64,000 nucleotides of DNA from Phaeobacter sp. J2-8 (GCF_022867865.1 NZ_JALIEC010000002.1:372001-436000); one strand, 5' to 3'. Counted from the first letter of the stretch, positions 39,163-49,408 are shown. A program made the numbers and translations. The notes: generated from the sequence alone by a model not told the origin.

Positions 39163-40158
39163 ATGACAATCGCCCCCTATCCCGCCGCCCGGTTTCGCCG
39201 CAATCGCAAAAGCGGAGCCATTCGCGACCTTGTCCGGGAAAACACACTGAGCCCCGCGGATTTCATCTGGCCGGTGTTTGTGCGCGACGGCGAGGGCATC
39301 GAAGAGCCAGTGTCGTCAATGCCCGGCGTTGTGCGCCGTTCCGTCGACCGGATCGGCGACGCGGCGCGCGAAGCCTTTGACCTTGGCATTCCCGCGATCT
39401 GCCTGTTCCCATACACGGACCCCAGCCTGAAAACCGAAGATTGTGCCGAGGCCTGGAACCCGCAAAACCTGTCAAACCGGGCCACCCGCGCGATCAAAAC
39501 TGCGGTGCCAGAGATGGCGGTGATGACCGATGTGGCGCTGGACCCCTATAATATCAACGGCCACGATGGTTTTGTTGTTGAAGGCGAAATCGTCAATGAC
39601 GCCACGGTCGAGGCGCTGGTGAAACAGGCGCTGAGCCAGGCCGAGGCCGGCGCCGATATCATTGGACCCTCAGACATGATGGATGGCCGCATTGGCGCGC
39701 TGCGCCAGGCCCTGGAACAGGGCGGTCACAGCAATGTGTCGCTTCTCAGCTACTCTGCGAAATACGCCAGCGCATTCTATGGCCCGTTCCGCGACGCCGT
39801 CGGCGCCTCTGGCGCGTTGAAAGGCGACAAAAGCACCTACCAAATGGATCCTGCCAATACCAACGAGGCGCTGCGCCTGGTGGAACGCGACCTGCGGGAA
39901 GGCGCGGACATGGTGATGATCAAACCCGGCCTGCCCTATCTGGACATCTGCCACCGGGTCAAAGATCGCTTCGGCGCCCCGACGTTTGCCTATCAGGTGT
40001 CCGGCGAATACGCGATGATCCAGGCCGCGGCGCTCAATGGCTGGATCGATGGCGACAAGGTGATGCTGGAAAGCCTGATGGCCTTCAAACGCGCGGGATG
40101 TGACGGGGTGCTGACCTATTTCGCGCCACAAGCGGCACGGATGCTGAACGGGCAATAA
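39163..40158 (+). CDS. hemB: Delta-aminolevulinic acid dehydratase
   Basis: A 331-residue porphobilinogen synthase, joining two 5-aminolevulinate molecules in tetrapyrrole synthesis. The Schiff-base lysine is in MIKPGLPYLDI near residue 250 and a second active-site lysine in SYSAKYAS near 200. The zinc-cysteine loop is replaced by VALDPYNINGHDG, so the enzyme should be of the zinc-independent type known in Rhodobacter. CAGGAG precedes the ATG at 39163. Confidence 0.96.
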   Translation: MTIAPYPAARFRRNRKSGAIRDLVRENTLSPADFIWPVFVRDGEGIEEPVSSMPGVVRRSVDRIGDAAREAFDLGIPAICLFPYTDPSLKTEDCAEAWNPQNLSNRATRAIKTAVPEMAVMTDVALDPYNINGHDGFVVEGEIVNDATVEALVKQALSQAEAGADIIGPSDMMDGRIGALRQALEQGGHSNVSLLSYSAKYASAFYGPFRDAVGASGALKGDKSTYQMDPANTNEALRLVERDLREGADMVMIKPGLPYLDICHRVKDRFGAPTFAYQVSGEYAMIQAAALNGWIDGDKVMLESLMAFKRAGCDGVLTYFAPQAARMLNGQ

Positions 40159-40264
40159 ACCGCTAGGACCGGGGTTTGGCAGGTGACAGCACCCAAGCGC
40201 TGGTCTAAACTGCGCGCGACCGGCGACAAGACCGGCGATCAGAGGTTTTCGAGCAGAGGTAGAC

Positions 40265-40846
40265 ATGACCCAACTCTCCCGTCGTTCAAACGTCCGGACC
40301 GGACGCCGCGCATTCGTCTTGTCAGGACTGGGCGCATTGACCCTCGCCGCCTGTGGCAATGGTGTCGGCTCCCGTGGACCGGCAACAATTGACGCCCGCG
40401 TCGACAGCACCTTGGCACAGCTCTATTCCGAATTCCCCGCCACTCGGCAAGTGGCGGCGAAATCAGCGGCAATGATGGTGATGCCGCTGGTCACCGAAGC
40501 GGGCCTTGGGCTGGGTGGCGGATATGGCCGCGGCGCTTTGCGCATCAACGGCGCCACGGTCGATTATTATGCCTTGACCAAACTGTCGACCGGTTTGCAG
40601 ATCGGGGCTCAGCAATATGCGCATGTGCTGTTCTTCATGACCGATCAAGCGCTTGAGAACTTCCGCCGTTCACCTGGCTTCGCGGCTGGGGCCGGTGTGG
40701 AATACGCCATTCCCGATGGCGGTGGTGATCTGAGCGCCGAAACAACAACCTCACTTGCCCCGATCATTGCGGTGGTGTTCGGCCAGGCGGGCCTGCGCGT
40801 GGGGGCAACGCTGGAAGGCGTGAAATACACCAGAATCATCCCCTGA
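40265..40846 (+). CDS. SYLF/Ysc84-domain lipoprotein
   Basis: A 193-residue protein with a twin-arginine-like leader (RTGRRAFVLSGLGALTLAAC) ending in a lipobox Cys near residue 30. The mature part has the SYLF/Ysc84 signature: GLGLGGGYGRGAL, YYALTKLSTGLQIGAQQYA and AVVFGQAGLRVGATLEGVKYT. These domains bind phosphoinositides in eukaryotes; the bacterial role is unclear. The 106-bp gap after hemB holds nothing else recognised. Confidence 0.8.
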   Translation: MTQLSRRSNVRTGRRAFVLSGLGALTLAACGNGVGSRGPATIDARVDSTLAQLYSEFPATRQVAAKSAAMMVMPLVTEAGLGLGGGYGRGALRINGATVDYYALTKLSTGLQIGAQQYAHVLFFMTDQALENFRRSPGFAAGAGVEYAIPDGGGDLSAETTTSLAPIIAVVFGQAGLRVGATLEGVKYTRIIP

Positions 40847-40859
40847 TCCTGACCGGCGC

Positions 40860-40918
40860 ATGGGGGCTCTGCCCCCGTCCTTTCAGGACTCCCCCAGGAT
40901 ATTTTTAAACAGAAGAAG
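40860..40918 (+). repeat. Dispersed intergenic repeat, second copy
   Basis: GGGGGCTCTGCCCCC, then CTCCCCCAGGATATTTTTAAA and CAGAAGAAGG, closely match the copy at 4177-4230, including the G/C hairpin before the ATATTT core. It lies in the 303-bp gap between the SYLF gene and usg. Confidence 0.75.
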
Positions 40919-41057
40919 GACCAAGGCCGGTCCAGCCCCCGGCGGTCTTCAACTCACCGGGGGCCTTCTCCTGTTACGGCCATCGGCGTCCCCGCCTGTA
41001 CCGCGATATAAGCTTATGGCGATTAACCTTAATGGTCCGTTACTTCATGGTCTGTTA

Positions 41058-41140
41058 CTTCTTCTGTTCAGAAATATCCCGGGGGTGAATTGGCCAAAGG
41101 CCAAGAGGGGGCTGGCCCCCTCCCGCGCGGCGGCGAAGCC
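41058..41140 (-). repeat. Dispersed intergenic repeat, third copy, inverted
   Basis: Read on the minus strand, GGGGGCCAGCCCCCTCT precedes CCCGGGATATTTCTGAACAG and AAGAAG. It faces the copy at 40860, so the gap carries an inverted pair about 140 bp apart, each pointing to a converging gene end. Confidence 0.7.
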
Positions 41141-41149
41141 GACGCAACA

Positions 41150-41419
41150 TCAATGATAGGTGAACTCACCCACCACATTTTGCCATTCACCCGGCCCTAT
41201 CATCTTGCGGTGGGTGAAGCTCACCGAATGCAAGGGGCCCTCGATCTCGTCCTGCCAAAATTCAATGAACTTGAACAGACGCGGGTGGTCAGGCGCCGTA
41301 TCATAATCCTGCCAGACATAGCTGTTCAGCACATGGACGTAGTCCGGCATCCGGTAAAAGAATTCTGCGGTGGTCAGACCGTACCCGCGCAACATCATTT
41401 CGGTCTCGCTCATCTGCAT
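41150..41419 (-). CDS. usg: Usg family protein
   Basis: An 89-residue protein with the family core GYGLTTAEFFYRMPDYVHVL and VWQDYDTAPDHPRL. Usg proteins are widespread in alphaproteobacteria; the name comes from an upstream gene near the tryptophan operon, and the role is unknown. AGGAGG sits six bases before the ATG at 41419, which decides the start. The region to gyrA (194 bp) has no further gene. Confidence 0.85.
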   Translation of the reverse strand: MQMSETEMMLRGYGLTTAEFFYRMPDYVHVLNSYVWQDYDTAPDHPRLFKFIEFWQDEIEGPLHSVSFTHRKMIGPGEWQNVVGEFTYH

Positions 41420-41613
41420 GATTTGCCTCCTTCTTTTGTTACCTGTCGGGAATCATGCCAAGAATTCGTCAACTTTCAATAAAAACAACATGTTATCAAT
41501 CTGTTGGCATGGCTGCCAAAACGGGTCAAACCAGCGATTGCACCCCATATCCTGTCTCTGATATAGTCTGCGCTAACAATATATAGAAACCGACAAAAAG
41601 CGGTGAAGTACAC

Positions 41614-44353
41614 GTGAGCGACACGCCCCAAACACCTGAGAACGAAGAAGAAAACCCGAAGCAACCGGGGTATGATGGCCCGACGGTTTCGATCACTGAC
41701 GAGATGCGGTCGTCCTATCTGGACTATGCGATGTCGGTCATTGTCAGCCGGGCGATCCCGGACCTGCGCGATGGGTTAAAACCTGTGCATCGGCGCATTC
41801 TTTATGCAATGCACGAAACCAACAACGCGCATGACAAGCCCTATCGCAAATCGGCGCGTCCGGTTGGCGATGTGATGGGTAAGTATCACCCGCATGGCGA
41901 CAGTGCGATTTACGATGCCTTGGTGCGGATGGCGCAGGACTTTTCGATGTCGCTGCCGCTGTTGGATGGTCAGGGCAACTTTGGTTCGATGGATGGCGAT
42001 AATGCCGCGGCCATGCGCTATACCGAAGTGCGGATGGACAAACCTTCGGCCTATCTCTTGTCGGACATCGACAAGGAAACCGTTGATTTTCAGGACAACT
42101 ACGATGGCAAGGACAAGGAACCCACTGTCCTCCCTGCCCGTTTCCCCAACATGTTGGTCAATGGTGCGGGCGGTATTGCCGTCGGCATGGCGACCAATAT
42201 CCCGCCGCATAATCTGGGTGAGGTGATTGATGCCTGCATGGCGTTGATCAATGACCCCGATCTGACGTCGGAACAATTGATCGACTATGTGCCCGCCCCG
42301 GATTTCCCGACCGGCGGCATGATCCTTGGCCGTTCCGGCGCGCGCAAAGCCTATCTTGAGGGGCGCGGCAGCGTGATCATTCGCGCCAAGACCCGCGTCG
42401 AAGAGATCCGCAAGGATCGCTACGCCATTGTTGTCGACGAGATCCCCTATCAGGTGAACAAGGCGTCGATGATCGAGAAGATCGCCGAAGCCGCGCGTGA
42501 AAAGCGCATCGAAGGCATTGCGCATGTTCAGGACGAGAGTGACCGCAATGGGGTGCGTGTGGTTGTCGAGCTGAAACGGGATGCCACGCCCGAGGTGGTA
42601 CTGAACCAGCTGTTCCGCTTTACCCCGATGCAGACCTATTTCGGCTGCAACATGCTGGCCTTGAACGGGGGTCGGCCGGAACAGCTGACCTTGCGTGCCT
42701 TCCTGACCTCGTTCCTTGATTTCCGCGAGGATGTGGTCGCCCGTCGCACCGCATATCTTTTGCGCAAGGCGCGCGAACGCAGTCATATTCTTTGTGGTTT
42801 GGCCGTCGCCGTCACCAATGTGGATGAGGTTGTTGCCACCATTCGTGCCTCGGCCGATGCGGCAGAGGCACGGACCAAGTTGATGGAACGGCGTTGGCCT
42901 GCGGCAGAGATTGCCGGATATATCCGGTTGATTGACGATCCGACCCATACGATGAACGACGATGGCACCTATAACCTCTCCGAGGCGCAGGCACGCGCAA
43001 TCCTGGAGCTGCGCCTGCAACGCCTGACCCAGATCGGGGTCAAGGAAGTCACGGACGAGTTGGAAGAACTGGCCTGGCAAGATCAAGGATTACCTTGATA
43101 TCCTGTCCTCGCGCGAGCGGATCATGACCATCATCTCGGATGAGTTGACCGAGGTGCGCGAGCTGTTTGCCGTGCCGCGCCGCACCGAGATCGCCGATTG
43201 GTCCGGTGATATGGAAGACGAAGACCTGATCGAGCGTGAGGATATGGTCGTGACGGTCACCCAGACCGGCTATATCAAACGCACTCCGCTGGCCGATTTC
43301 CGTTCTCAGCGACGCGGGGGCAAGGGGCTTTCGGGGATGTCGACCAAGGATGACGATGTGGTCACCACATTGTTTGTCGCCAACACCCACACCCAATTGC
43401 TGTTCTTCACCACCGACGGCATGGCGTACAAGCTCAAGACCTGGCGTTTGCCGCTGGGCGGGCGCACGGCCAAGGGCAAGGCGATTGTGAACATCCTGCC
43501 GATCCCGACCGGGGTGTCGATTGCCGCCATCATGCCGGTGGACCGCGATGAAAAGGAATGGGACGACCTGCAAATCGTCTTTGCCACCGACAAGGGCACG
43601 GTGCGCCGCAACCGGCTTTCGGATTTCACCAACGTCAAGGCCAACGGCAAGATCGCGATGAAGTTCGAGGATGAGAATGCCGGCATGTCGCTGATCAATG
43701 CCCGCATCTGTTCCGAGGATGACGATGTGATGTTGGTGACCAATGCGGGCCGGGCCATCCGGTTCCCGACGACAGATGTGCGGGTGTTCAACAGCCGCAA
43801 TTCGGTCGGCGTGCGTGGGGTCAAACTTTCGGACAGTGACAAGGTTGTGTCGATGTCGGTGATCCGACATTTCGAGGCTTCGTCACAAGAGCGTGTGGCT
43901 TACCTCAAACAACGTCGTCTGATGGCCGGGATCACCGAAGACGAGGCCTCGGATGATGAGGAAGAAGCGGTCGAAGCTGGCCAGCTGTCCACCGAACGTT
44001 ATGCGGAAATGTCTGCGGCCGAGGATCTGATCCTGACGATTTCGGCGGCGGGTGCGGGCAAGATCTCATCCTCGCATGACTACCCTGTGCGCGGGCGCGG
44101 CGGGATGGGCGTGACCGCCTGGACCAAGGGCCTGCCATCTGGGCCGATCATTGCCTGTTTCCCGGTGGATATGGACGACCAGATCATGTTGGCCACATCG
44201 CGCGGCCAGTCGATCCGCGTGCCGGTCGAGGGGATTTCCTTCCGGTCGCGCAGCGCGGGCGGCGTCCGGGTGTTCAACACCGGCAAAGGCGAAGAAGTGG
44301 TCAGCGTGGCCTGGATCGCCGAATCCGACGAGGATGACGAACAAGAAGAATAA
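41614..44353 (+). CDS. gyrA: DNA gyrase subunit A, frameshifted in this sequence
   Basis: The N-terminal breakage-rejoining domain has the catalytic Tyr in [10 protein letters not shown] and the quinolone-determining region [17 protein letters not shown], with Ser and Asp as in sensitive strains. The C-terminal beta-pinwheel has the GyrA-box-like QRRGGKG. The frame breaks at GCCTGGC (43072-43078); deleting the T gives [14 protein letters not shown], recreates GCCGGC and yields 912 residues, the family length. As gyrA is essential, this must be a sequence error. The start is GTG. Confidence 0.93.
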
Positions 44354-44455
44354 TCTGTGCATTCGTGCGCAGTAACTGTTAAAATTACCTGAATTCCTTT
44401 CCGTTGTGCACAATGCCATATCGGCGTCAGACATGCACAACGGAAGGACATTCCA

Positions 44456-44866
44456 ATGAACTCCACGACACAAAACCTTGGGCTGCTTGTGGCCCGTATC
44501 TTGCTGGCCACGATGTTTATTCTGGCCGGTGTTGGCAAACTTGGCGATGTCGCCGGTTTTGCGGGCTATATGGCATCGGGCGGCGTGCCGGCGATTTTGG
44601 CCTGGCCGGTGATCCTGCTGGAAATCCTTGGCGGTATCGCGCTGCTTGTCGGGTTCCAGACACGTTTGGCCGCACTTGCGCTGGGTGGCTTCAGCATCGC
44701 CGCGGGTGTGCTCTACCACTTTGTCCCCGCAGATCAGTTGCAGATGACAATTTTCCTGAAAAACCTGGCTTTGGGCGGCGGTTATCTGGCGCTGGCGCTG
44801 GCCGGTGCAGGCCAATGGTCGGTTGACGCGGTGATTAGCGGCAAATCCACGGCGGCCACAGCCTGA
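44456..44866 (+). CDS. DoxX-family membrane protein
   Basis: A 136-residue protein with four hydrophobic helices and the DoxX signature FILAGVGKLGDVAGFAGYM near residue 22, then ILLEILGGIALLVGFQTR. Related proteins take part in redox/thiol metabolism or quinone-linked complexes; the role here is unknown. It begins 102 bp after gyrA and is followed by a hairpin. Confidence 0.85.
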   Translation: MNSTTQNLGLLVARILLATMFILAGVGKLGDVAGFAGYMASGGVPAILAWPVILLEILGGIALLVGFQTRLAALALGGFSIAAGVLYHFVPADQLQMTIFLKNLALGGGYLALALAGAGQWSVDAVISGKSTAATA

Positions 44867-44891
44867 GCCCCGCGCACGACAATCAAGGAAT

Positions 44892-44924
44892 GGGCCGCCG
44901 GAATATCGGCGGCCCTATTCGTTT
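44892..44924. terminator. Intrinsic terminator between convergent genes
   Basis: A perfect 9-bp stem GGGCCGCCG / CGGCGGCCC with a 6-nt loop is followed by TATTCGTTTT. It lies between the DoxX gene and the end of the M32 peptidase gene. Confidence 0.75.
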
Positions 44925-46399
44925 TAAAGAGCGTAAAGATCGGCGAATTTCGCCTGAAGATAGCCCAGCAACGGTGCCTCGGACGGGGTGAACCCGCAGG
45001 CGCGTTCGACCACATCACGCGGCGCATAAAGCCCGCCATGACATTGCAGATTGTCGCGCAGCCATCCGGTGGCCTGTGTCAGATCACCAGACGCCAGTTG
45101 ATCATCCAATCCCGGCAGCGCGTTGCGCAGCCCCTGATGCAGACAGCCGGCATAGACATTGCCAAGCGCATAGGTCGGGAAATAGCCCAAAAGGCCCGCC
45201 GCCCAATGCACATCCTGCAACACGCCATTTGACGGCTTGTCGACCTCATAACCGAAATCGGCGGCAAAACGCGCGTTCCAGGCATCCTGCAAATCCGCGA
45301 CCTCAAGCTTGCCATGGGCCAGATCGCGTTCCAGATCAAAGCGCAGCATGATGTGCAGATTATATTGCACCTCGTCGGATTCGGTGCGGATATAGCCGCG
45401 ATGCACACGGTTCACAGCCGCATAAAACGCATTCTCGTCTTTGACGCCCAGATCCCCAAACGCATCGCGCATCTGACCATAGAGCCACTGACAGAAGGCG
45501 CGCGACCGGCCCAGCTGGTTTTCGTAGATCCGGCTCTGGCTCTCATGCACGCCCAGCGACACGCCAGCGCCCAGCGGCGTCAGCGCATAATCGGCGTCGA
45601 TGGCCTGTTCGTAACAGGCATGGCCGACCTCGTGGATGGTGGAGTAAATGCAGTTGAACGGATCATCGGCCGCCGTGCGGGTGGTGATGCGCACATCCGA
45701 TCCGCTGCCGGAACTGAAGGGATGCACCGCCTTGTCGATGCGCCCGCGGTCGAAATCATAGCCAAAAACCTCGGCGACGCGGCGGCTCAGCACCATTTGC
45801 GCGGCTTCGTCAAAATCGCCCGACACTTCTGGCGCGGGCGGACAATCCAGAACCGAGGCCCGAAGCGCCACCAGACCGGGGCGCAAATCGTTGAACATCC
45901 CGGCAATCTGGTCGCCAGTTGCGCCCGGCTCATACCCCTGCATCAGCGCGTCATAGACATCCCCGCCATCGGCAATATGCGCGCCCTCTTCGCGGCGCAG
46001 CGCGACCACCTCGGCCAGCACCGGGGCAAAGGCCGAAAAATCTTCGGCTTCGCGCGCCGCGGCCCATTTGCCAAAGGCAACCGAGGTGACGCGCGCCAGA
46101 CGTGACGCCAGTTTGGCCGGTACTTTCGAGGCCCGTTCATGGTTCTTGCGGATATGGCGCATCTGCGCCTGCCCCACGGCATCCAATCCGGCATCGTCGA
46201 TCTCGGCCAGCCATGCGCCCAGCTCTGGCGCGGTGCGGCGCGCATGCAGCACCTCTTCCAATGCGCCAATCTCTTCGCCGCGTTGATCGGCGGCGCCGCG
46301 CGGCATCATGGTTTCCTGATCCCAGCCCAGCCGCCCGGCCACCTGCCCCAAAGCTTCGGTTTGGCGCTGAAACGCCATCAGATCGTCATAGGCGCTCAT
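44924..46399 (-). CDS. M32-family carboxypeptidase
   Basis: A 491-residue zinc metallocarboxypeptidase of the Taq/Pfu family. The HEVGH zinc motif lies near residue 262, followed by GVSLGVHESQSRIYENQLGR with the third-ligand glutamate, and a TESDEVQYNLHIMLRF segment. It trims C-terminal residues of peptides in the cytoplasm. Its start overlaps the end of ctaA by 4 bp. Confidence 0.93.
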   Translation of the reverse strand: MSAYDDLMAFQRQTEALGQVAGRLGWDQETMMPRGAADQRGEEIGALEEVLHARRTAPELGAWLAEIDDAGLDAVGQAQMRHIRKNHERASKVPAKLASRLARVTSVAFGKWAAAREAEDFSAFAPVLAEVVALRREEGAHIADGGDVYDALMQGYEPGATGDQIAGMFNDLRPGLVALRASVLDCPPAPEVSGDFDEAAQMVLSRRVAEVFGYDFDRGRIDKAVHPFSSGSGSDVRITTRTAADDPFNCIYSTIHEVGHACYEQAIDADYALTPLGAGVSLGVHESQSRIYENQLGRSRAFCQWLYGQMRDAFGDLGVKDENAFYAAVNRVHRGYIRTESDEVQYNLHIMLRFDLERDLAHGKLEVADLQDAWNARFAADFGYEVDKPSNGVLQDVHWAAGLLGYFPTYALGNVYAGCLHQGLRNALPGLDDQLASGDLTQATGWLRDNLQCHGGLYAPRDVVERACGFTPSEAPLLGYLQAKFADLYAL

Positions 46400-47544
46400 C
46401 TTATGCTTCCTTGGATTTTGTCAGATGTGGGATAACCGGCCGCAAACCGCGCCCGCAGGATCAACACCCAAAGCAGGACAGCGCCCAGCTGGTGCGTGAT
46501 CGCGATATGCAATTGCGCAGAGTAGAGCACCGTGACAATGCCCAGAACCACCTGCAGGGTCATCACCGCCAGAACGGCGTTAAAGGCAAACCGGGTCTGG
46601 CCATTCGGCGATTTGCGCGACCGCCGCCAGACCACGATGCCAAAGATGAACAACAGATCGCCGGCCATGCGATGCATGAATTGCACCAGCCCGTCATTTT
46701 CAAAGAAATTGCGCCAGACCGGGGTGATGTCGAACGGGAACGGAGGGAAGAATCCACCCGCCATCAGCGGCCAATCGGTGTAGTTGCGCCCGGCATCTAT
46801 CCCGGCGACCAGCGCCCCGATCAGGATCTGCAACATGGCGAAATGCATCAACCCGGTGCCCATCGAAAACAGCTTTGCCTCGCGGTGACGGCGGCTCTGC
46901 ATCAAGGCGCGTTCTTCGCGGCCAAGGTGAAAGATATACCACGCCAGCACGCCCAGAATCACAAAGGCCAGCCCCAGATGCGTGGCCAAACGATAGCTGG
47001 CCACATCCAGCATCGTGCCTTCCAGACCAGAGGACACCATCCACCAGCCAACAGCGCCCTGAAGACCGCCCAAAGCACCGGGGATCACCAACCGACCGGT
47101 CCATCCCGGCGGGATTTTCCGCAAGACCAAAAAGCCGAAGAACCCGATCGCCCAGACCAGACCGATGAAACGGCCCAACTGGCGATGGCCCCATTCCCAC
47201 CAATAGATCGTCTTGAACTCTTCCAGCGTCATACCGCTGTTTTGCAGCTCGTACTCCGGGATGGTTTTGTATTTCTCGAACTCAGAGTCCCAGGCGGCCT
47301 CGGACATTGGCGGCATCGCCCCGGTGACCGGTTTCCATTCCGTGATCGACAGCCCGCTGTCGGTCAGCCGGGTCAGCCCCCCCACAAGGATCATGGCAAC
47401 CACCAGCACGAACAGCAGCATCAGCCAGATCCGCACCGCCCCCCGTGCCCCGCGTTTGCCGCTGTCGATCATGCCGGTCGCCCGCGGCGCAGTGGCGGGT
47501 TTCTCTGCCCCCACCTCTTCGAACAATTTGCGTTTTTGTGCCAT
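46396..47544 (-). CDS. ctaA: Heme A synthase
   Basis: A 382-residue COX15/CtaA protein that oxidises the C8 methyl of heme O to heme A for cytochrome oxidase. About eight hydrophobic helices are seen. Conserved parts are VGGLTRLTDSGLSITEWKPV near residue 60, WWEWGHRQLGRFIGL, HLGLAFVILG and FMHRMAGDLLF, carrying the heme-ligand histidines. It is translationally coupled to the M32 peptidase gene, an apparently unrelated function. Confidence 0.94.
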   Translation of the reverse strand: MAQKRKLFEEVGAEKPATAPRATGMIDSGKRGARGAVRIWLMLLFVLVVAMILVGGLTRLTDSGLSITEWKPVTGAMPPMSEAAWDSEFEKYKTIPEYELQNSGMTLEEFKTIYWWEWGHRQLGRFIGLVWAIGFFGFLVLRKIPPGWTGRLVIPGALGGLQGAVGWWMVSSGLEGTMLDVASYRLATHLGLAFVILGVLAWYIFHLGREERALMQSRRHREAKLFSMGTGLMHFAMLQILIGALVAGIDAGRNYTDWPLMAGGFFPPFPFDITPVWRNFFENDGLVQFMHRMAGDLLFIFGIVVWRRSRKSPNGQTRFAFNAVLAVMTLQVVLGIVTVLYSAQLHIAITHQLGAVLLWVLILRARFAAGYPTSDKIQGSIR

Positions 47545-47772
47545 TCAGGTCTCCGTTTGGCCGGATCTTGCGTCGGCCAGATCCTCTTTTGGCGGACACT
47601 AGGCCGGTGCGCGACCGGCTTCAACCACCTGCCCTCGTGCTGGTCCAGGGTCTGGAATTCCATGGTCAGGTATTCATGACTTAGCGTAATGCCGCGCTTG
47701 GGCTAGATTGAGTGCATAGAAATTAACCTACCGCCAACCAAGTTTGATCACATTCACAAAAAGGACCTAGCC

Positions 47773-48087
47773 ATGAAAAATCTTCTTCTCGCCGCCCTGC
47801 TCGTTGCTGGAACCAGTGTTGCTGCCACAACCGCCTCTGCCACTTCATACTGGGTCGAACATGGCATCACATTGAATGCACGATCCGGCCCAGGCACATA
47901 TTACGATGTCATCGGCAAAGTACATTCCTGCACCCGGATCCATGTCGTCGGATACCACAAAGGCTGGGCCAAAGTGTCCTGGAAAGGTCATTACTACTGG
48001 GTGTCGGCGAAATACCTGCAAAAGCATGAATGCCACCACAACACATACAAGCCGAAGAAAAAGAAATATTATGGCGGCGGCTACTAA
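47773..48087 (+). CDS. Small exported SH3-domain protein
   Basis: A 104-residue protein with a Sec signal peptide (MKNLLLAALLVAGTSVAATT then ASA) and one bacterial SH3 domain (LNARSGPGTYYDVIGKVHSC, WAKVSWKGHYYWVSAKYL). The tail is rich in Lys, His, Tyr and Gly (KPKKKKYYGGGY). SH3b domains often bind cell wall. AAGGAC precedes the ATG. The 228-bp region upstream has no other gene seen. Confidence 0.8.
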   Translation: MKNLLLAALLVAGTSVAATTASATSYWVEHGITLNARSGPGTYYDVIGKVHSCTRIHVVGYHKGWAKVSWKGHYYWVSAKYLQKHECHHNTYKPKKKKYYGGGY

Positions 48088-48144
48088 GCCCCGATCCGAA
48101 AGCCCCGGTTAATTACCGGCCTGGGGCTTCGGAGAGCCAAAGCG

Positions 48145-48177
48145 GGCTGACCTTCGGGTCAGTCCGTTTTCTTTTGT
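48145..48177 (+). terminator. Intrinsic terminator
   Basis: The stem GGGCTGACC / GGTCAGTCC with a TTCG tetraloop is followed by GTTTTCTTTT. It ends the SH3 gene and overlaps the 3' end of the converging trmJ. A second weaker hairpin, AAGCCCCGG to CCTGGGGCTT, lies at about 48102-48130. Confidence 0.8.
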
Positions 48178-48959
48178 TCATCCGATGTGTCGCGGCCCAT
48201 TTCCCCGCTGCCGCGTTCCTTCCACCGCACCATCTGGCGCATGACGCCGTGCAACATCTGCACATCCGCCCGCGTCAGACGCATGCGGCTCCACAGGTTG
48301 CGCAGGTTGATTTTCATGCCCTCTGCCTTGGCCTCGGGAAAGAAGAAGCCGGCGGTGTCCAGGCGATCTTCGTAATGTTGGGCCAGTTTTTCGATTTCGA
48401 TCGTGCTGGCCCAGTCCGTTTTCGCCATTTCCATGCTTTCATGGGTGACATCAGTGCTGGCCCGCCGCCATTCATAGGCGGTCAGAAGAACGCATTGCGC
48501 CAGGTTGAGCGAGGCGAATTCTGGATTGACCGGCACCGAGATGATCGCATTGGCCAGCGCGATATCGTCGTTTTCCAACCCCGCGCGTTCCGGCCCGAAC
48601 AACACCGCCACTTTTTCACCGGCGGCAATCTTTTCCGCCGCCATCTGCATCGCGCGTTCCGGGCTGACCACGGGTTTGGTCAGGCCACGCTGGCGCGCGG
48701 TGGTGGCAAAGACAAAGGTGCAATCGCCCACGGCCTCGGCTGTGGTGGGAAAGTGTCCGGCATCATCCAACAGCCGACCGGCCCCGGATGCCATGGCAAT
48801 CGCGCGCGAATTCGGCCAACCGTCGCGCGGCGCAACAACCCGCATCCGGTCCAATCCGAAATTCCACATCGCGCGGGCGGCCCCGCCGATATTTTCGCCC
48901 ATTTGCGGGCGGACAAGGACAATGGCGGGCTGCGGGTGATATGTCTGGCGTTCATTCAT
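48159..48959 (-). CDS. trmJ: TrmJ-type tRNA/rRNA 2'-O-methyltransferase
   Basis: A 266-residue SPOUT methyltransferase. Motifs are VLVRPQMGENIGGAARAMWNFGL at the start, VLFGPERAGLENDDIALAN near 125 and VPVNPEFASLNLAQCVLL near 147, the knotted SAM-binding region. Length and tail fit TrmJ, which methylates position 32 in the tRNA anticodon loop. The ATG at 48959 is preferred to a TTG three codons upstream. Confidence 0.88.
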   Translation of the reverse strand: MNERQTYHPQPAIVLVRPQMGENIGGAARAMWNFGLDRMRVVAPRDGWPNSRAIAMASGAGRLLDDAGHFPTTAEAVGDCTFVFATTARQRGLTKPVVSPERAMQMAAEKIAAGEKVAVLFGPERAGLENDDIALANAIISVPVNPEFASLNLAQCVLLTAYEWRRASTDVTHESMEMAKTDWASTIEIEKLAQHYEDRLDTAGFFFPEAKAEGMKINLRNLWSRMRLTRADVQMLHGVMRQMVRWKERGSGEMGRDTSDEQKKTD

Positions 48960-49063
48960 GCCCGCCAAATACGCAACACCGCCAAAAAGAGCAATTCCCC
49001 CGCTTCATCTTGCTGGGTAAACTATGGGCAAAGCCAAGATCTTTTGCGACAACGAGGTGCGCC

Positions 49064-49408
49064 ATGGCCTATGACCCCGGTTTCGAGACCCTGATGAACG
49101 AAGACCTTGGCGCGGCTTTGGGGCCGCGCATTGCGGAATTGTCGGAACGAAAAATGTTTGGCGGCCTCTGCGTGATGCTGAATGGCAATATGCTGTGCGG
49201 CGTTCACAAACGCGGGCTTATGTACCGGGTTGGCAAGGGCGGTGCAGATGCGGCATTGGCGCTGGAGGGTGCCCGGCCCATGGCCTTTACCGGGCGACCG
49301 ATGGGCGGGATGATCGAGCTTTATGAAGATGACATCGACCGCGACGACACCCGGATGGGATTGTTGCGGCTGGCATTGGATTTTGTCGATGCGCTGCCTG
49401 CGAAGTAG
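49064..49408 (+). CDS. TfoX N-terminal domain protein
   Basis: A 114-residue protein comprising a single TfoX/Sxy N-terminal domain (SERKMFGGLCVMLNGNMLCGV, GRPMGGMIELYED). In gammaproteobacteria the two-domain version regulates competence; single-domain versions in alphaproteobacteria have no set role. An ACGAGGTG ribosome site precedes the ATG at 49064. It lies 53 bp ahead of the ThiE-like gene. Confidence 0.82.
   Translation: MAYDPGFETLMNEDLGAALGPRIAELSERKMFGGLCVMLNGNMLCGVHKRGLMYRVGKGGADAALALEGARPMAFTGRPMGGMIELYEDDIDRDDTRMGLLRLALDFVDALPAK

Noticed and set aside
43072-43078. Programmed ribosomal frameshift in gyrA and other genes
   Set aside because: No slippery heptamer or stimulatory structure; the breaks share GCCGGC, not a slip site, and affect unrelated genes never known to use recoding.
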